DNA from: Hemerocallis citrina
Lineage: Eukaryota > Streptophyta > Magnoliopsida > Asparagales > Asphodelaceae
Assembly: GCA_017893485.1 (NCBI GenBank)
Contig: CM030358.1
Span: 249,799,073-249,863,072, forward strand
Reading direction: 5' to 3'
DNA length: 64,000 nt
Shown here: one piece after another, positions 1-9,092 of the stretch
How the letters are laid out: every line of letters starts with the position of its first letter
Numbering within the stretch: position 1 is the stretch's first letter
The notes under the pieces: generated by a model
The model's database searches: none
What the model saw: only the letters and a program-made list of their open reading frames with translations
What the model was told of the DNA's origin: nothing
Made by a program: the position numbers and the translations under genes

Positions 1-674
1 CGTACTAATTTCAGCATACTATCTTGGAACCCAGCAGACTGCTTCTTCTTCTTGAAAAGCTGGAAAAACGGGCTTTTCGACTGTCCGAGCTGTGACATGC
101 TGAATGAGCCCAGCTTGTTGAGCCTCATAACCTCCGGCATTGATGGGAAAACTAGTACAGCATCCATCCTATCTCTCTCCTTCTCGACTGCTGCCTTCAC
201 TTTCAATGCCAGCTCTTCCACGAAGATGAGGGACCCGATGAAGATGTTCGCATCCTCTAGATCCTCGCAGAATGTCTTGTAAGTGCTCTCATCACGAAGC
301 TCTTCGACCAAGTAGCCCACAACTTCGTAGCACGCATGTTGTCGCTTGGCATTGAGGGTTCTAATAGCCGCAGATAGAGAAGACTGGTACTGAGCTTCGA
401 GGACAACATAGACTATTTTGACTCTATGAAGGTTCTGAATTGAGGTGTCGGGCACAATGCGACGGACCTCTGGTTTAGTCTGAGTAAACAGGCCATTGCC
501 AATGCCACCACCGATTGTAGCGGTGCACCGGACTCTCAAGCTTCTGTTTTTCGACGTTTTAGGGGGTAAGAAAGAATGGAGAAAAGTTTGCCTATGTGAG
601 TGTGTAAGTGAGGAGAGAGGCTCTGAGTTGGCTGAGTTGGGGAGAGTGAAGGGAGTGGACACAAGAGATGCCAT
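1..674 (-). CDS. CHLH: Magnesium-chelatase H subunit (CHLH/GUN5), exon 1, cut by the window edge
   Basis: Reading leftward from the ATG at 674, the frame is open for 224 codons to the window edge. It begins [16 protein letters not shown], a Ser/Thr-rich stretch of about 50 residues expected of a chloroplast transit peptide. The mature N-terminus follows, with blocks I recognise from plant [65 protein letters not shown] and [21 protein letters not shown] is the large (about 1380 aa) porphyrin-binding subunit of the plastid Mg-chelatase, which with CHLI and CHLD inserts Mg2+ into protoporphyrin IX, the first committed step of chlorophyll synthesis. It is also known as GUN5 in plastid-to-nucleus signalling. 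Only about 16% of the protein is in the window and no splice site is visible before the edge. No stop or frameshift is seen, so this looks like a functional host gene. Confidence 0.97.
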   Translation of the reverse strand, partial: MASLVSTPFTLPNSANSEPLSSLTHSHRQTFLHSFLPPKTSKNRSLRVRCTATIGGGIGNGLFTQTKPEVRRIVPDTSIQNLHRVKIVYVVLEAQYQSSLSAAIRTLNAKRQHACYEVVGYLVEELRDESTYKTFCEDLEDANIFIGSLIFVEELALKVKAAVEKERDRMDAVLVFPSMPEVMRLNKLGSFSMSQLGQSKSPFFQLFKKKKQSAGFQDSMLKLV

Positions 675-704
675 AGTTGCGTCTTATTAGTCACTGAAAC
701 TCCT

Positions 705-741
705 TTTCTTCTTCTTCTTCTTCTTCTTCTTCTTCTTCTTC
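705..741. repeat. (TTC)n microsatellite in the CHLH 5' leader
   Basis: About twelve TTC units on the plus strand, read as GAA in the CHLH mRNA sense, lie 30 to 67 bases upstream of the start codon. The position suggests that it is transcribed in the 5' untranslated region. It should be length-polymorphic. Confidence 0.9.
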
Positions 742-760
742 AATGAACTTGGAAGGTGTC

Positions 761-770
761 TGTATTTAGA
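761..770 (-). promoter_or_regulatory. Possible TATA-like element of CHLH
   Basis: The minus strand reads TCTAAATACA about 90 bases upstream of the ATG, just beyond the GAA tract. It is the only A/T-rich TATA-like word at a sensible distance, but it is a poor match to TATAAA. The gene may be TATA-less. Confidence 0.25.
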
Positions 771-881
771 GAGTAAGATATCAACACTGCAGAAAGGCTT
801 GTTGTGGTTTGTTTGTGGTGAATTGGAAATGGAGGAATTGCAGCCACTGGGTTTGAAAGAGGCTGGTGGTGTAACCTAGGA

Positions 882-887
882 CACGTG
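882..887. promoter_or_regulatory. G-box (CACGTG) upstream of CHLH
   Basis: The palindromic core CACGTG lies in the context ACACGTGG, about 210 bases upstream of the CHLH start codon. G-boxes are the known binding sites of bZIP (HY5) and bHLH (PIF) factors in light-regulated chlorophyll and photosynthesis genes. Motif and distance are seen; function is inferred. Confidence 0.6.
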
Positions 888-1331
888 GAGGTGAAAGCAG
901 CAACAACTACTACACTAAGAAATCAAAGGGTTTGATGATAACAAAGGGAAGCTCGCGAATGGGTGAGGCCGTGAGGGGATTGGGAGAGGGTAGCGTTTGG
1001 ATTTTCAAGGATATGCAGGGTGGATTCCTATTGGTCAGTTTGGATTTCTCAAGCAGCCACTTGGACAATATAGATGGGTTCGGTGGGTCCCACTTACTTT
1101 TTCTGAAGTGCTTGTATAGATGATTTGATTCTTTTTCATTGTACTTGTGGGAGTCACACAGCCTATGGTGATGTAGATATTCTGCATGTTTGCTTTGGCC
1201 GGTAGAGCTACGTGGGTTTCGGAGTTTTTGGGAGGGTAGTGTCAAAGCATAGGAATTGGATGCATATGGACATGTATTTTTCAGACAAGTACTGAAACTG
1301 TTTGGAATTGTAAATGTTAATGTTTTACACT
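888..1331. other. CHLH upstream intergenic DNA, no gene seen
   Basis: No reading frame here resembles a known protein. Short open frames on both strands overlap and lack family motifs. The segment probably includes the distal CHLH promoter. Confidence 0.5.
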
Positions 1332-1379
1332 GATCCAGATGAAAGTTTTTTTGATGTGAAAAAAACTTTCATCTGGATC
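1332..1379. repeat. Perfect 21-bp inverted repeat with 6-bp loop
   Basis: Arms at 1332-1352 and 1359-1379 are exact reverse complements (GATCCAGATGAAAG followed by seven T), with loop GATGTG. A transcript from either strand would fold into a long hairpin. The right arm overlaps a second ATCTGGATC/GATCCAGATC palindrome. It lies 80 bp beyond the copia-like terminus and may be a small foldback element or target-site rearrangement. Confidence 0.85.
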
Positions 1380-1459
1380 CAGATCAAAGTTGGTTACACT
1401 TACAATTGTAGTTGTAAGTGTGGTAGGTGGTGACCGGAGAATGTGTTGTTGGTCGATGG

Positions 1460-1900
1460 TGTTAAGGATAACAGAGACATTGAAAAATATTATTGGATTC
1501 TTATTGATTGAGTACAATATGCTCATATATATAGAAGATAAATTATTTGATATGAGACTAAACTAATATCTTTCATCTAACATAATATCTAACACCCTCT
1601 CTCAAACTCAAGTTGGTTCAAGCTGTTGAAGAATCTACCACAACTCGTAGTGCTAATAGCGAAACACACCACAAGCAATAGAAACTCCCAAGACTTAGAT
1701 GAACCAAGAACAAGTCACCATAATATATGCAAGATCTCACAAGAATACAATCAATATGCAGAGATAACCAATACTTCTTATTCCTCAAAAAATACAAAGA
1801 TTACAAAAGAGATTACAACTCTCAATCTCTCTTTCTCTCTCACATTTGAAACACTCGACACAATCCCCTCTTGAAGTTGAACAATGATAACGGCCCACCA
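1460..1900 (-). mobile_element. Ty1/copia-like 3' end: short LTR plus polypurine tract
   Basis: On the minus strand a 135-bp block at 1460-1594 starts TGTTAGATATT and ends CTTAACA, as LTRs begin TG and end CA. Immediately upstream on that strand is the purine-rich tract GAGTTTGAGAGAGGG (plus 1595-1609), as expected of the polypurine primer before a copia 3' LTR. Inside the block are a TATATATA stretch and an AATAAGAATCC polyadenylation-like word. The stretch 1610-1900 has no coding capacity and resembles transcribed non-coding retroelement DNA. No 5' LTR or polymerase is present, so this is a fragment. Confidence 0.5.
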
Positions 1901-2303
1901 AATGTAGCGCCCTGAATTTTCAATATGATATCTCAGAAATACGTGGCACAATTCCCAGCATCAACTTCAATTGCAATAGTAAACATAGCCAAAAACATAG
2001 ATAAATTTTATTTCAACTTTTATTACAACACTTGTTTACAAAACACAGCGGAATACAAAACACCTTAAATTACAAACTTTTTCTTTATAACACATCTTTT
2101 ACAGTTTACATAAGTTATAACATCATTTTATCTCAAGCATCCAAATCCCAAGCTATAAGCACCTACCTGTAAAATATGAGGCTAGAGATAATCCTAACCC
2201 CAAAACTACAGGGGCCATCTATAACGGTGTGAGTGATATAAAAAGAAAACAACATAAATAAAACATAAAACATAGAGTCATCAACAACATGTATTAACAG
2301 TAA

Positions 2304-4183
2304 GGACCTGTTTGGAAACATTTAAGTTGGGGAATGGAAAGCAATGGAATGAAAATGAATGGAAAGGAATGGAAAGAAAAGGAAAGGGATGAATTAACTT
2401 TATAAGTTGTGTGTGTTTGGCAACTGTTGGAATGGAATTGATTTTTTTTTGTTTCCATTCCATAGTCTTGTTTGGCAAACAATAGAATACTATGGATTAC
2501 GACATTTTGAAAAAACCTTTTTATAACATTTGTACATGGACATAATTTCATAATTTCTATGCTATCTTATTTCAGATTTTTCTATGCAAGTATTTTCCGT
2601 TGCATTGTATTCTCTATGCTCAAAGAAGTTTTACTAGTTGATTTTCTGTGTGCGAAAGCTATTCACTATGTTGGCATCATTTGAATAATAGAGGCTAAAC
2701 AGTAACTCAACACAAACAAAAGTGGATAGGCAACTGGCAACAAATAGCAAGTGGTACTCATCACTGACAATATTGCAATTGCAAACTTTCAGGCAGGAGT
2801 CTCTCGCATAAATAAACAAGAGCAGAACTAAAATTCAGTCCTGGAATATGCACAACCTCATCCACAAACATCAATTGATTACAAGGAGAAGGAAGTACAA
2901 CGTTAAACACGGATACAGCTAGACAAAAGAGAACTCAAATCGAACAATCTCAGGATGAATTCACGAATGTCATATAACTCGCAATCACAAAGGCAACAGC
3001 AAAAGCAAAAACAATATGAATTGTAATAGATCACAAAAGCATACTTAGTAGAAAGAACAAAAGGGCAGACCTGCATTAAGTGTGATCTCCTTCGTCAAAA
3101 ATGCAAATGCAAATCAGATATGACTAATTTGTATCGATCCAACTTTATTTTTCGCCTACATACAGCAAAGCTAGAAATGTAAATGTGTACCTGAGTGGGT
3201 TCCTTTCTAACTTTATTTCCAAGATAATTCATCATTTCTTTTCTACTCCACGGAATAGAAGTAATATAACACTGATTCATAGCTTTCCAGCATTACGTGA
3301 GAAGGAGATTCTTCTGACCGAGTTTATAAATGAAATTATGAAGAAAAGGCATTTAATTAAATAATAATATGATAAACTTGCAATTGAAGGTTTGAAACAG
3401 TTCATGTTTATAATCAAGATAAGGCCAAAAACAAACGTAGAACTCTTTAACTATGAATAATATTTAAAAAAACCTCCCATGAATTAATGATCCTTCGAAT
3501 TTTACCATTTAGTATATTTATAGAATTCACAGGATAGTAGTAGCTATATTTTATGGGTAACCGCTATTTAGGTTGATTTCATGGTTCAGGAACTTTGCAT
3601 CAGAATCAGGTATTTGCCTGCCATAAGCCTTTGATCTTACTGAACTGATTAACGCAAACTCCAAAACTATAAGAGCACTGCTGAATTTTGGTTTAGTTGA
3701 AAAGTAACATAGAATGATACATTAAGATAAACACAGGAATCATATGTCCATTTGTCCATACGTACCCAACATCGAAAAAAAATTTACTAGACACAGAACT
3801 GCTATTTTTATGGATCTTTGCACAAAGAAGTACACACTGCACCTCAAAAGGCTGGGATTTAAGCCTTACAGGTTCATTTGATTGAAACTTGAAGAAATAT
3901 CCATCCTGTTCAATTTTGTTCTCATTTTGAAGTAGACAGAATATCAGACTAACACTGGTAAAGAAAATCAGTTGAAATGAGTTGATTCCCTATTCCTTTA
4001 CGCAGCTTTCCGAGGGGGTTGGGGTTGGAATAGAAATCGGTTGAGATCTTTCTCTAGGGAATGAAATTTAGCTGTTTCCTTTGTTTTCTTTTTCAAAACA
4101 AACAGGCTCTGGAATAGGATAAGATGAGCTTATCCGCAGTATTCCATTCCTTTCCCTAATTTTTTGGGTTCCCAAACACGCCC
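2304..4183. mobile_element. Non-autonomous PIF/Harbinger element, TAA target duplication
   Basis: The element starts GGACCTGTTTGGAAACATTT and its other end, read on the minus strand, is GGGCGTGTTTGGGAACCC. It is flanked by TAA at 2301-2303 and 4184-4186. A GGGCCTGTTTGG-like terminus with a 3-bp TWA duplication is the signature of the PIF/Harbinger (Tourist) group. Subterminal zones are rich in GGAATGGAA-type words at both ends, in inverted arrangement. At 1880 bp it is too large for a typical MITE. It has no long frame for the DDE transposase or its Myb-like partner, so it would depend on an autonomous relative. Confidence 0.82.
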
Positions 4184-4597
4184 TAAGAATAAATGAAATG
4201 AGAAATAATAATAAGTAAAACATGAAAACATCAAGGAATATAAGATAGTAAATAGTAGAGCATGAAAACAACAAGTGAAACTAGACTAAGTATCAAGTGT
4301 AGGAAAAACAGAAAACAAAATGCATAAAACAAAGTCAAGAAATATCAAAGCTATATGCTGACTCTCTAATGCATACTTGTCGGATTCTATGTATTCCATA
4401 CTATATAGGTCTGGTGCAAGCCCTTAACGGTCTCCACTTTATAGGGTTAGATCCTTCGTTATGCAACTAATCCTACTACAGTGATGGAAACAAGATCCAG
4501 AATACTCCGTGAATTGGCACCACAGCCCTCGATGCGCAAGCATCATGTAAGAATAACTCTAAAACATGGAGAATCACCTCCCAATCGTGTACCCCAC

Positions 4598-4744
4598 GAA
4601 TAGGCTTGCGAGGTCCTCGACGTACAGATACACCGAGTACATCCGTGAATAGGCCCGCCGACCCTCGACACGCGAATGCACCCTGTATGCTTCGTGAATA
4701 GGTCTGCAGACCCTCAACACGCGAACATACAAATGTCCTCTCGA
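4598..4744. repeat. Three copies of a 49-bp minisatellite
   Basis: Units beginning GAATAGG at 4598, 4647 and 4696 are spaced by exactly 49 bp and share a CCTCGACACGCGAA-like centre. A more distant copy may lie near 4509. They sit in the LTR-like repeat. Confidence 0.7.
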
Positions 4745-5385
4745 GACAGGACAACAAACAGTCTGGGAACGCATCTGTTGGACTAACAGACCAAGAGCAT
4801 ATACCTACGTTTCCCAAGTTTCATCACATCTCTACCAGTGCATGTCCTTAAGTTGGTTATTATTAAAACACAAAAATCATCATCTCTAGAGTTAGTGTAT
4901 CCTGTCGGACTTAAATCCACAAAACAAACCCAAGACCCCGCAGGTCTAAATCCACAAATCTCATCTGTCGGTTCACAGAACTCCCACTCAACTCCTAGAG
5001 TAAACACAACTCATCCATCAAGACCAAAACTTCCAATAAAACCCACACATCCGTCGTCAAAAAGATTATATGAAGAAACTTCTTAAATCAACAAAAATCC
5101 AAATCTTATATAAAATTCCAGAATCCAAATAAATATTAAATCTATTAAATAACTAAAAATTATATTTTTAAGTTGTAGAATATCATAAAACATCAATTTC
5201 TTTGAAAACACGTATAACTCAAATAAGGTCCAAAAAGAATACATTTAAAGCTCCAATATATATCTTTGTAAAACATTTTTAATCTGTAACAAAACCCAAT
5301 ATTTGGGTTTTGGATGAACAGTGTGGTCTGCTATAATTGGCAGAAGATATAGGATTTTGGAAAAAATAGTCAACGAAATATGATC

Positions 5386-5900
5386 GTTCGTCCATTCAAT
5401 GCGACGAAAGATCATCTTTCGTCTCTTTAATTTTTTAAAATTTTAATATTGGACGACAAAACATTTCTCGTCCCTTTTTTTTATTAAAAAAAAATTGATC
5501 AGACGGGAAACCATTTCCTATCCGATCAATTTTTAAAAAAATTCGATTGGGATGGTAAATGATTACCCATCCCAAAAAATAAATCCTGCCCCGGTTCTTT
5601 TGGTGCAAAGCATGGGACGGGGGATGAATCCCCGTCTCGATTTTTTTTAATTTTTAAATCGATGGAAGAGAAATCATTTCCTGTCCCTTCGATTTTTTTT
5701 TATAAAAAAATCGATGGACGGGAAATGATTTCCCATCCGTTCGAATTTAAAAAAAAAATCTGTGAGACGGGAAATCATTTCCCATCTCTTTGATTATTTT
5801 TTTTAAAAAAATCAACATACGAGAAATCATACATTGTCCGTTCAATATCTAATTTCTAATTATTATTTTTTTTGGATGAGAAATTATCTATCGTCTGTCA
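5386..5900. repeat. Array of eight to nine imperfect palindromes (GGACGGGAAATGATTTCCC type)
   Basis: Units of about 50-75 bp each hold a palindrome of the form (G)GACGGGAAATCATTTCCCGTCC followed by an A/T-rich linker that itself pairs (AAATCGAT with ATCGATTT). The array is bracketed by two related words containing CCCAATATTTGGG (about 5297) and CCCAAAATTTGGG (about 5921). Subterminal regions of plant CACTA elements often hold such GACGA/TCGTC repeats. No CACTA terminus or transposase is seen, so class is unassigned. Confidence 0.6.
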
Positions 5901-6017
5901 ATTTTAAAGTTTGAAAACCCAAAATTTGGGTTTGAACGACTGCAGCACAAACCCAAAATTCTTATTCCTATATGCAAAATACCCAAATTTTGGCATTAAA
6001 TGACTACGGATGCTCTA

Positions 6018-6490
6018 ACCCATCCATAACCTTCCCCAGACGATTGGCTAAAGAGTTTGGAGATAATCTTAACCTAACAATTGAGATGGCTAATGGGTCT
6101 GAAATCCCTTACCTGATCGGGTTCCTCTTGTTTGGGGATGAGGATGATTTCAACAAAGTTGATAGTGCACAGCTTTAGACTGTGGTCAAAGAACTCCTCC
6201 ACCAGGGATATATATCCTCTTTGATTTCATCCCAAAAGATTTGGTAACCCATATGGCCCAGGTATCTTATCCGATCCCATCTGATCGATCGCCTCCTTCA
6301 CTTTCTTCTCCGTGAACTAGTCATCCAAATTATGAACTAATTGAGCCGCATCCTGGTTGCTGTTATGCTAGAAGTTCTCCCGCAGAGGAATTCGAAACTC
6401 ATTCCTATGTCCGAATAGGTTCTTAAAGTGAGATTGGAAAATACATGTAATTTCATTCTCATTTTGATTGGTGCCAGAGTCTAAATAGAA
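6018..6490 (-). pseudogene. LINE (L1-type) reverse-transcriptase remnant
   Basis: The minus strand encodes, in order, a segment like ITCIFQSHFKNLFGHR, then KIPGPYGLPN (LINE motif K-x-PGPDG), then VEIILIPKQEEPDQVRDFRP followed by IS (motif IxLIPK...V.DFRPIS), then VKIISKLF. These are consecutive blocks at the start of the LINE ORF2 reverse transcriptase. Stop codons fall between the blocks, including one after ISHLNC, and the catalytic FADD-type block is absent. It is a short dead fragment truncated on its right by the (TA)n tract. Confidence 0.82.
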
Positions 6491-6500
6491 AGGATAAGAT

Positions 6501-6502
<2 letters not shown>

Positions 6503-6555
<53 letters not shown>
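6503..6555. repeat. (TA)n microsatellite 1
   Basis: About 26 TA units between the LINE remnant and foldback element A. Apparent poly-(Ile-Tyr) frames across this and the next tracts are artefacts. Confidence 0.95.
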
Positions 6556-6557
<2 letters not shown>

Positions 6558-6932
6558 AAAAGCTTCGGTTGTGCACTACCTCTAGTGACCTCTAGGGCAC
6601 ACGACGTGTGCACTAGGCCTTCGGGCATTCATATCGACGATCCGAACCGTTCATATTGATCTACACATCTAAATTAGTCTAAATATGTAAAATCAAATCA
6701 TTTGAAATTCATTTACCCATCCATTGAAGTGTTACAAAATTGTATGGCTGAAAATTATTGTTTTTTATAGTCACATGATGGATGGGTAAATGAATTTCAA
6801 ATGATTTGATTTTATATATTTAGACTAATTTAGACGTGTAGATCAATGTGAACGGTTCGGATCGTCGATATGAATGCCCGAAGGCAGTGCACACGCCGTG
6901 TGCACTAGAGGAGTGCACAACCGAAGCTTTCC
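6556..6932. mobile_element. Foldback MITE copy A, bounded by (TA)n
   Basis: It starts GGAAAAGCTTCGGTTGTGCA and ends with the near-exact reverse complement (TGCACAACCGAAGCTTTCC). The two arms pair over roughly 150 bp, including CGACGATCCGAACCGTTC against GAACGGTTCGGATCGTCG and the CAAATCATTTGAAATTCA block. No coding capacity. Both ends abut (TA)n, so any target duplication is hidden. Related copies are at 6956, 37921 and 38251. Confidence 0.8.
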
Positions 6933-6955
6933 ATATATATATATATATATATATA
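6933..6955. repeat. (TA)n microsatellite 2
   Basis: About 11 TA units separating foldback copies A and B. Confidence 0.95.
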
Positions 6956-7335
6956 GGGATATAGGGAAGTCTTCCGTTGAGCACCACCTATGGTGCACAC
7001 GGCGTGTGCACTTGGCCTTCCCGCCTTTGTATCGACGATCCGAACCGTTCACATTGATCTACACACCTAAATTAGTCTAAATATGTAAAATCAAATCATT
7101 TGACATTCATTTTCCCATCCATTGAAGTGTTACAAAATTGTATGGCTAAAAATTATTGTTTTTTATGGTCACATGATGGATGGGTAAATGAATTTCAAAT
7201 GATTTGATTTTACGTATTTAGACTAATTTATATGTGTAGATCAATGTGAACGGTTCGGATCGTCGATATGAAGGCGGTCGGGAAGACCGAGTGCACACGA
7301 GTGCACATGGAGGGGTGGTGCACAATGGAAGATTT

Positions 7336-7338
<3 letters not shown>
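6956..7338. mobile_element. Foldback MITE copy B, bounded by (TA)n
   Basis: Same family as copy A. It starts with a short GGGATATAGGG lead-in followed by GAAGTCTTCCGTTGAGCACC and ends GGTGCACAATGGAAGATTTT. The ATCCGAACCGTTCACATTG and AAATCATTTGAC blocks match copy A. Arms are slightly less well matched than in A. No coding capacity. Confidence 0.8.

Positions 7339-7391
<53 letters not shown>
7339..7391. repeat. (TA)n microsatellite 3
   Basis: About 26 TA units between foldback copy B and foldback element C. Confidence 0.95.
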
Positions 7392-7394
<3 letters not shown>

Positions 7395-7596
7395 CTTCTT
7401 CCGTTGCAAACGCTACTGTAGCAGTTGCAAACGTGCAAACGCCTTAACCCGTCATTGGCGATAACGGGTTAAGGCAAAACACATAACCCGTCATTCCCAA
7501 TGACGGGTCATGTGTTTTGCCTTAACCCGTCATCGCCAATGACGGGTTAAGGCGTTTGCACGCGTTTGCACGACATTTGCGTTTGCAACAGAAGAT

Positions 7597-7599
<3 letters not shown>
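7392..7599. mobile_element. 208-bp foldback element C, unrelated to A/B, bounded by (TA)n
   Basis: Nearly the whole element is one palindrome. The left side reads GGCCTTCTTCCGTTGCAAACG and the right side ends CGTTTGCAACAGAAGATGGC. The middle carries ACCCGTCATTGGCGATAACG and GGCAAAACACATAACCCGTC with their complements. The words AACCCGTCAT and ATGACGGGTT recur, so several nested hairpins can form. No coding capacity. Confidence 0.8.

Positions 7600-7647
<48 letters not shown>
7600..7647. repeat. (TA)n microsatellite 4, left boundary of the giant MULE
   Basis: About 23 TA units directly before the MULE terminus GGGTTTTGCTCC. The matching tract at the other end is 37852-37899. Confidence 0.95.
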
Positions 7648-7649
<2 letters not shown>

Positions 7650-8050
7650 GTTTTGCTCCATTGAAAACGGGTCCGTTTTCAATGGGTTGGAAAACACCAA
7701 TCTCCACCGTCCGATTGATCTTGATCGTGATCAGCGGATTAGATCAAGATCCGCTTAAGTCTCTCACTAACGTTCCCAAAAGCGGAGGGGTATTTTCGTC
7801 ACTTCACGCCAAAAAATGTTTGGGACTTAGTATTTTTTTGGCGTGGAGTTTTTTTTTGTCGAAAAATTAACTTAGGCCGTTGTTGGAAGGTTGTTTGAAT
7901 TTTTTTTATAAAAAAATTGTACTTAGGCCGTTGTCTGTAACAACGGCTTAGGTTGTTTTTAAAAAAAAAAATTCAACTTAGGCCATTGTATGGAACAACG
8001 GCTTAACTATGTACAAGTGTTTTTCCAAACACTTGTACATACTCAGATCT
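7648..8050 (+). repeat. Left terminal inverted repeat of the MULE
   Basis: Matches the reverse complement of 37501-37851. It contains three copies of the AGGCCGTTGT half-palindrome (about 7875, 7925 and 7979). Near its inner end is the hairpin AAGTGTTTTTCCAAACACTT inside TGTACAAG...CTTGTACA. The transposase leader starts just inside, so the TIR probably holds its promoter. Confidence 0.9.
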
Positions 8051-9092
8051 TCATCTCCCTCACAACTCTTTCTCGCTAGTTGAGTTCGATAAACCCAATT
8101 CCCCAACCAGAGCTGTCTCTTTATCGAACTGAAAACCCTAAATCTCTCTTGATCGTTGCTTTTCACCGAATCTCCTCCTATTCTCAGTCTCTAGACCTCT
8201 TCCTTTGGAGATCCCAATTACAAACAAAACCTCACCCACACAAAATCTATCCAACCCTAAAACCCTAATCCCCCTAAATTAGCCAAACCCTACTCCCCTT
8301 CCTTTCTCTACAACAGCAACTTTGCGGCCTCCCGAACACCGATAGTGTTGAAGGTACTAATTTGTTACCACTTGAGTATTTCTAACTAGGCTAATTCATT
8401 GAAAATTTTTCACCCATGTTTTAGTGTACAATTGCTATATTTTGCGTAGGTTTTTATAGAGTAAGTAATTCTAGTTTGATTGGGGAAGTAGATGTTGTAT
8501 TAGTTGTTGTTGTTTATTGTTCGATGTTAGTAATAGTGCACAAAGCGGAAAAAAATTTATGCTACTTTGCGAGTACGTCGGACACGCCATACACAACCCA
8601 ACGCAATTCGTAGAAGTGTGTTCGGATTCACGGTTTGCAGTGTACGGCCGTGTATCGCTTTCAATTCATTCTCGTGAGTGAAAGCGATACATCGGTGTAC
8701 TTTGCAATCCGTGAGTCGAAATTGAAGTCTACAAATTTGGTTGGCTCATGTATTTTGTCGCCGTCCAACTCCGAAAGTGTAGGAATTTTTTCATCTCGTT
8801 TGTGCAGATTTGTACCGTATATCAAACAACAATCTCTGTTCAAGAATGAGGGGAATGCGAGCGAGACACGGCCTTATTTTGCAAATCGTGGATCGGAACT
8901 TACTTGTAGAAGTTCTGTTACCTTGTGCGCGGCAAGCCGGGGACAATAGAAGAGTTTTGTATTTATATGACGTCGTTTTCGACTTGTTGTGACTTATTTT
9001 GCTTCGTATGTATATATATAGCAGTCGTTTGTTAACAAGCTGTTTTATATATAATGTGTTATTAATTGACCAGTAATATATTTTTACTGCAT
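8051..9092 (+). other. Transposase leader: probable 5' UTR exon and intron with hairpin repeat
   Basis: 8051-8340 is a pyrimidine-rich, CTAAACCCTAA-like leader with no frame of its own. GAAGGTACTAATTT near 8349 is a possible splice donor, and the CAG before 9073 a possible acceptor. 8567-8797 is an imperfect inverted repeat (CGGTTTGCAGTGTACGGCCG against the GTACTTTGCAATCCG side) of a type shared with the right-end gene and with the locus at 49270. A partial copy is at 8843-8945. Confidence 0.5.

Larger units (their letters stand above)
1903..5290 (-). mobile_element. LTR-like non-coding repeat, interrupted by a PIF/Harbinger insertion
   Basis: The plus strand begins TGTAGCGCCCTGAATTTT, so the minus strand ends in CAGGGCGCTACA, a terminus common to many plant gypsy-type LTRs. 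The same A/T-rich texture continues on both sides of the 2304-4183 insertion (about 2270-2303 and 4184-4300), so the flanks are one older repeat. The right part contains a 49-bp minisatellite and several short minus-strand frames without protein similarity. The right boundary is uncertain. I see no gag or pol, so it may be a solo LTR or a non-autonomous derivative. Confidence 0.4.

Noticed and set aside
4476..5086. Minus- and plus-strand frames of 66-113 aa
   Set aside because: They overlap each other across the 49-bp minisatellite and LTR-like repeat and have no recognisable motif.
6368..7707. Open frames rich in Ile-Tyr repeats on both strands
   Set aside because: They are translations of (TA)n microsatellites and foldback arms, with no protein family content.
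9066..9092. Upstream start of the transposase at 9066
   Set aside because: That codon is TTG. The first ATG in frame is at 9093, and a splice acceptor-like CAG lies just upstream.
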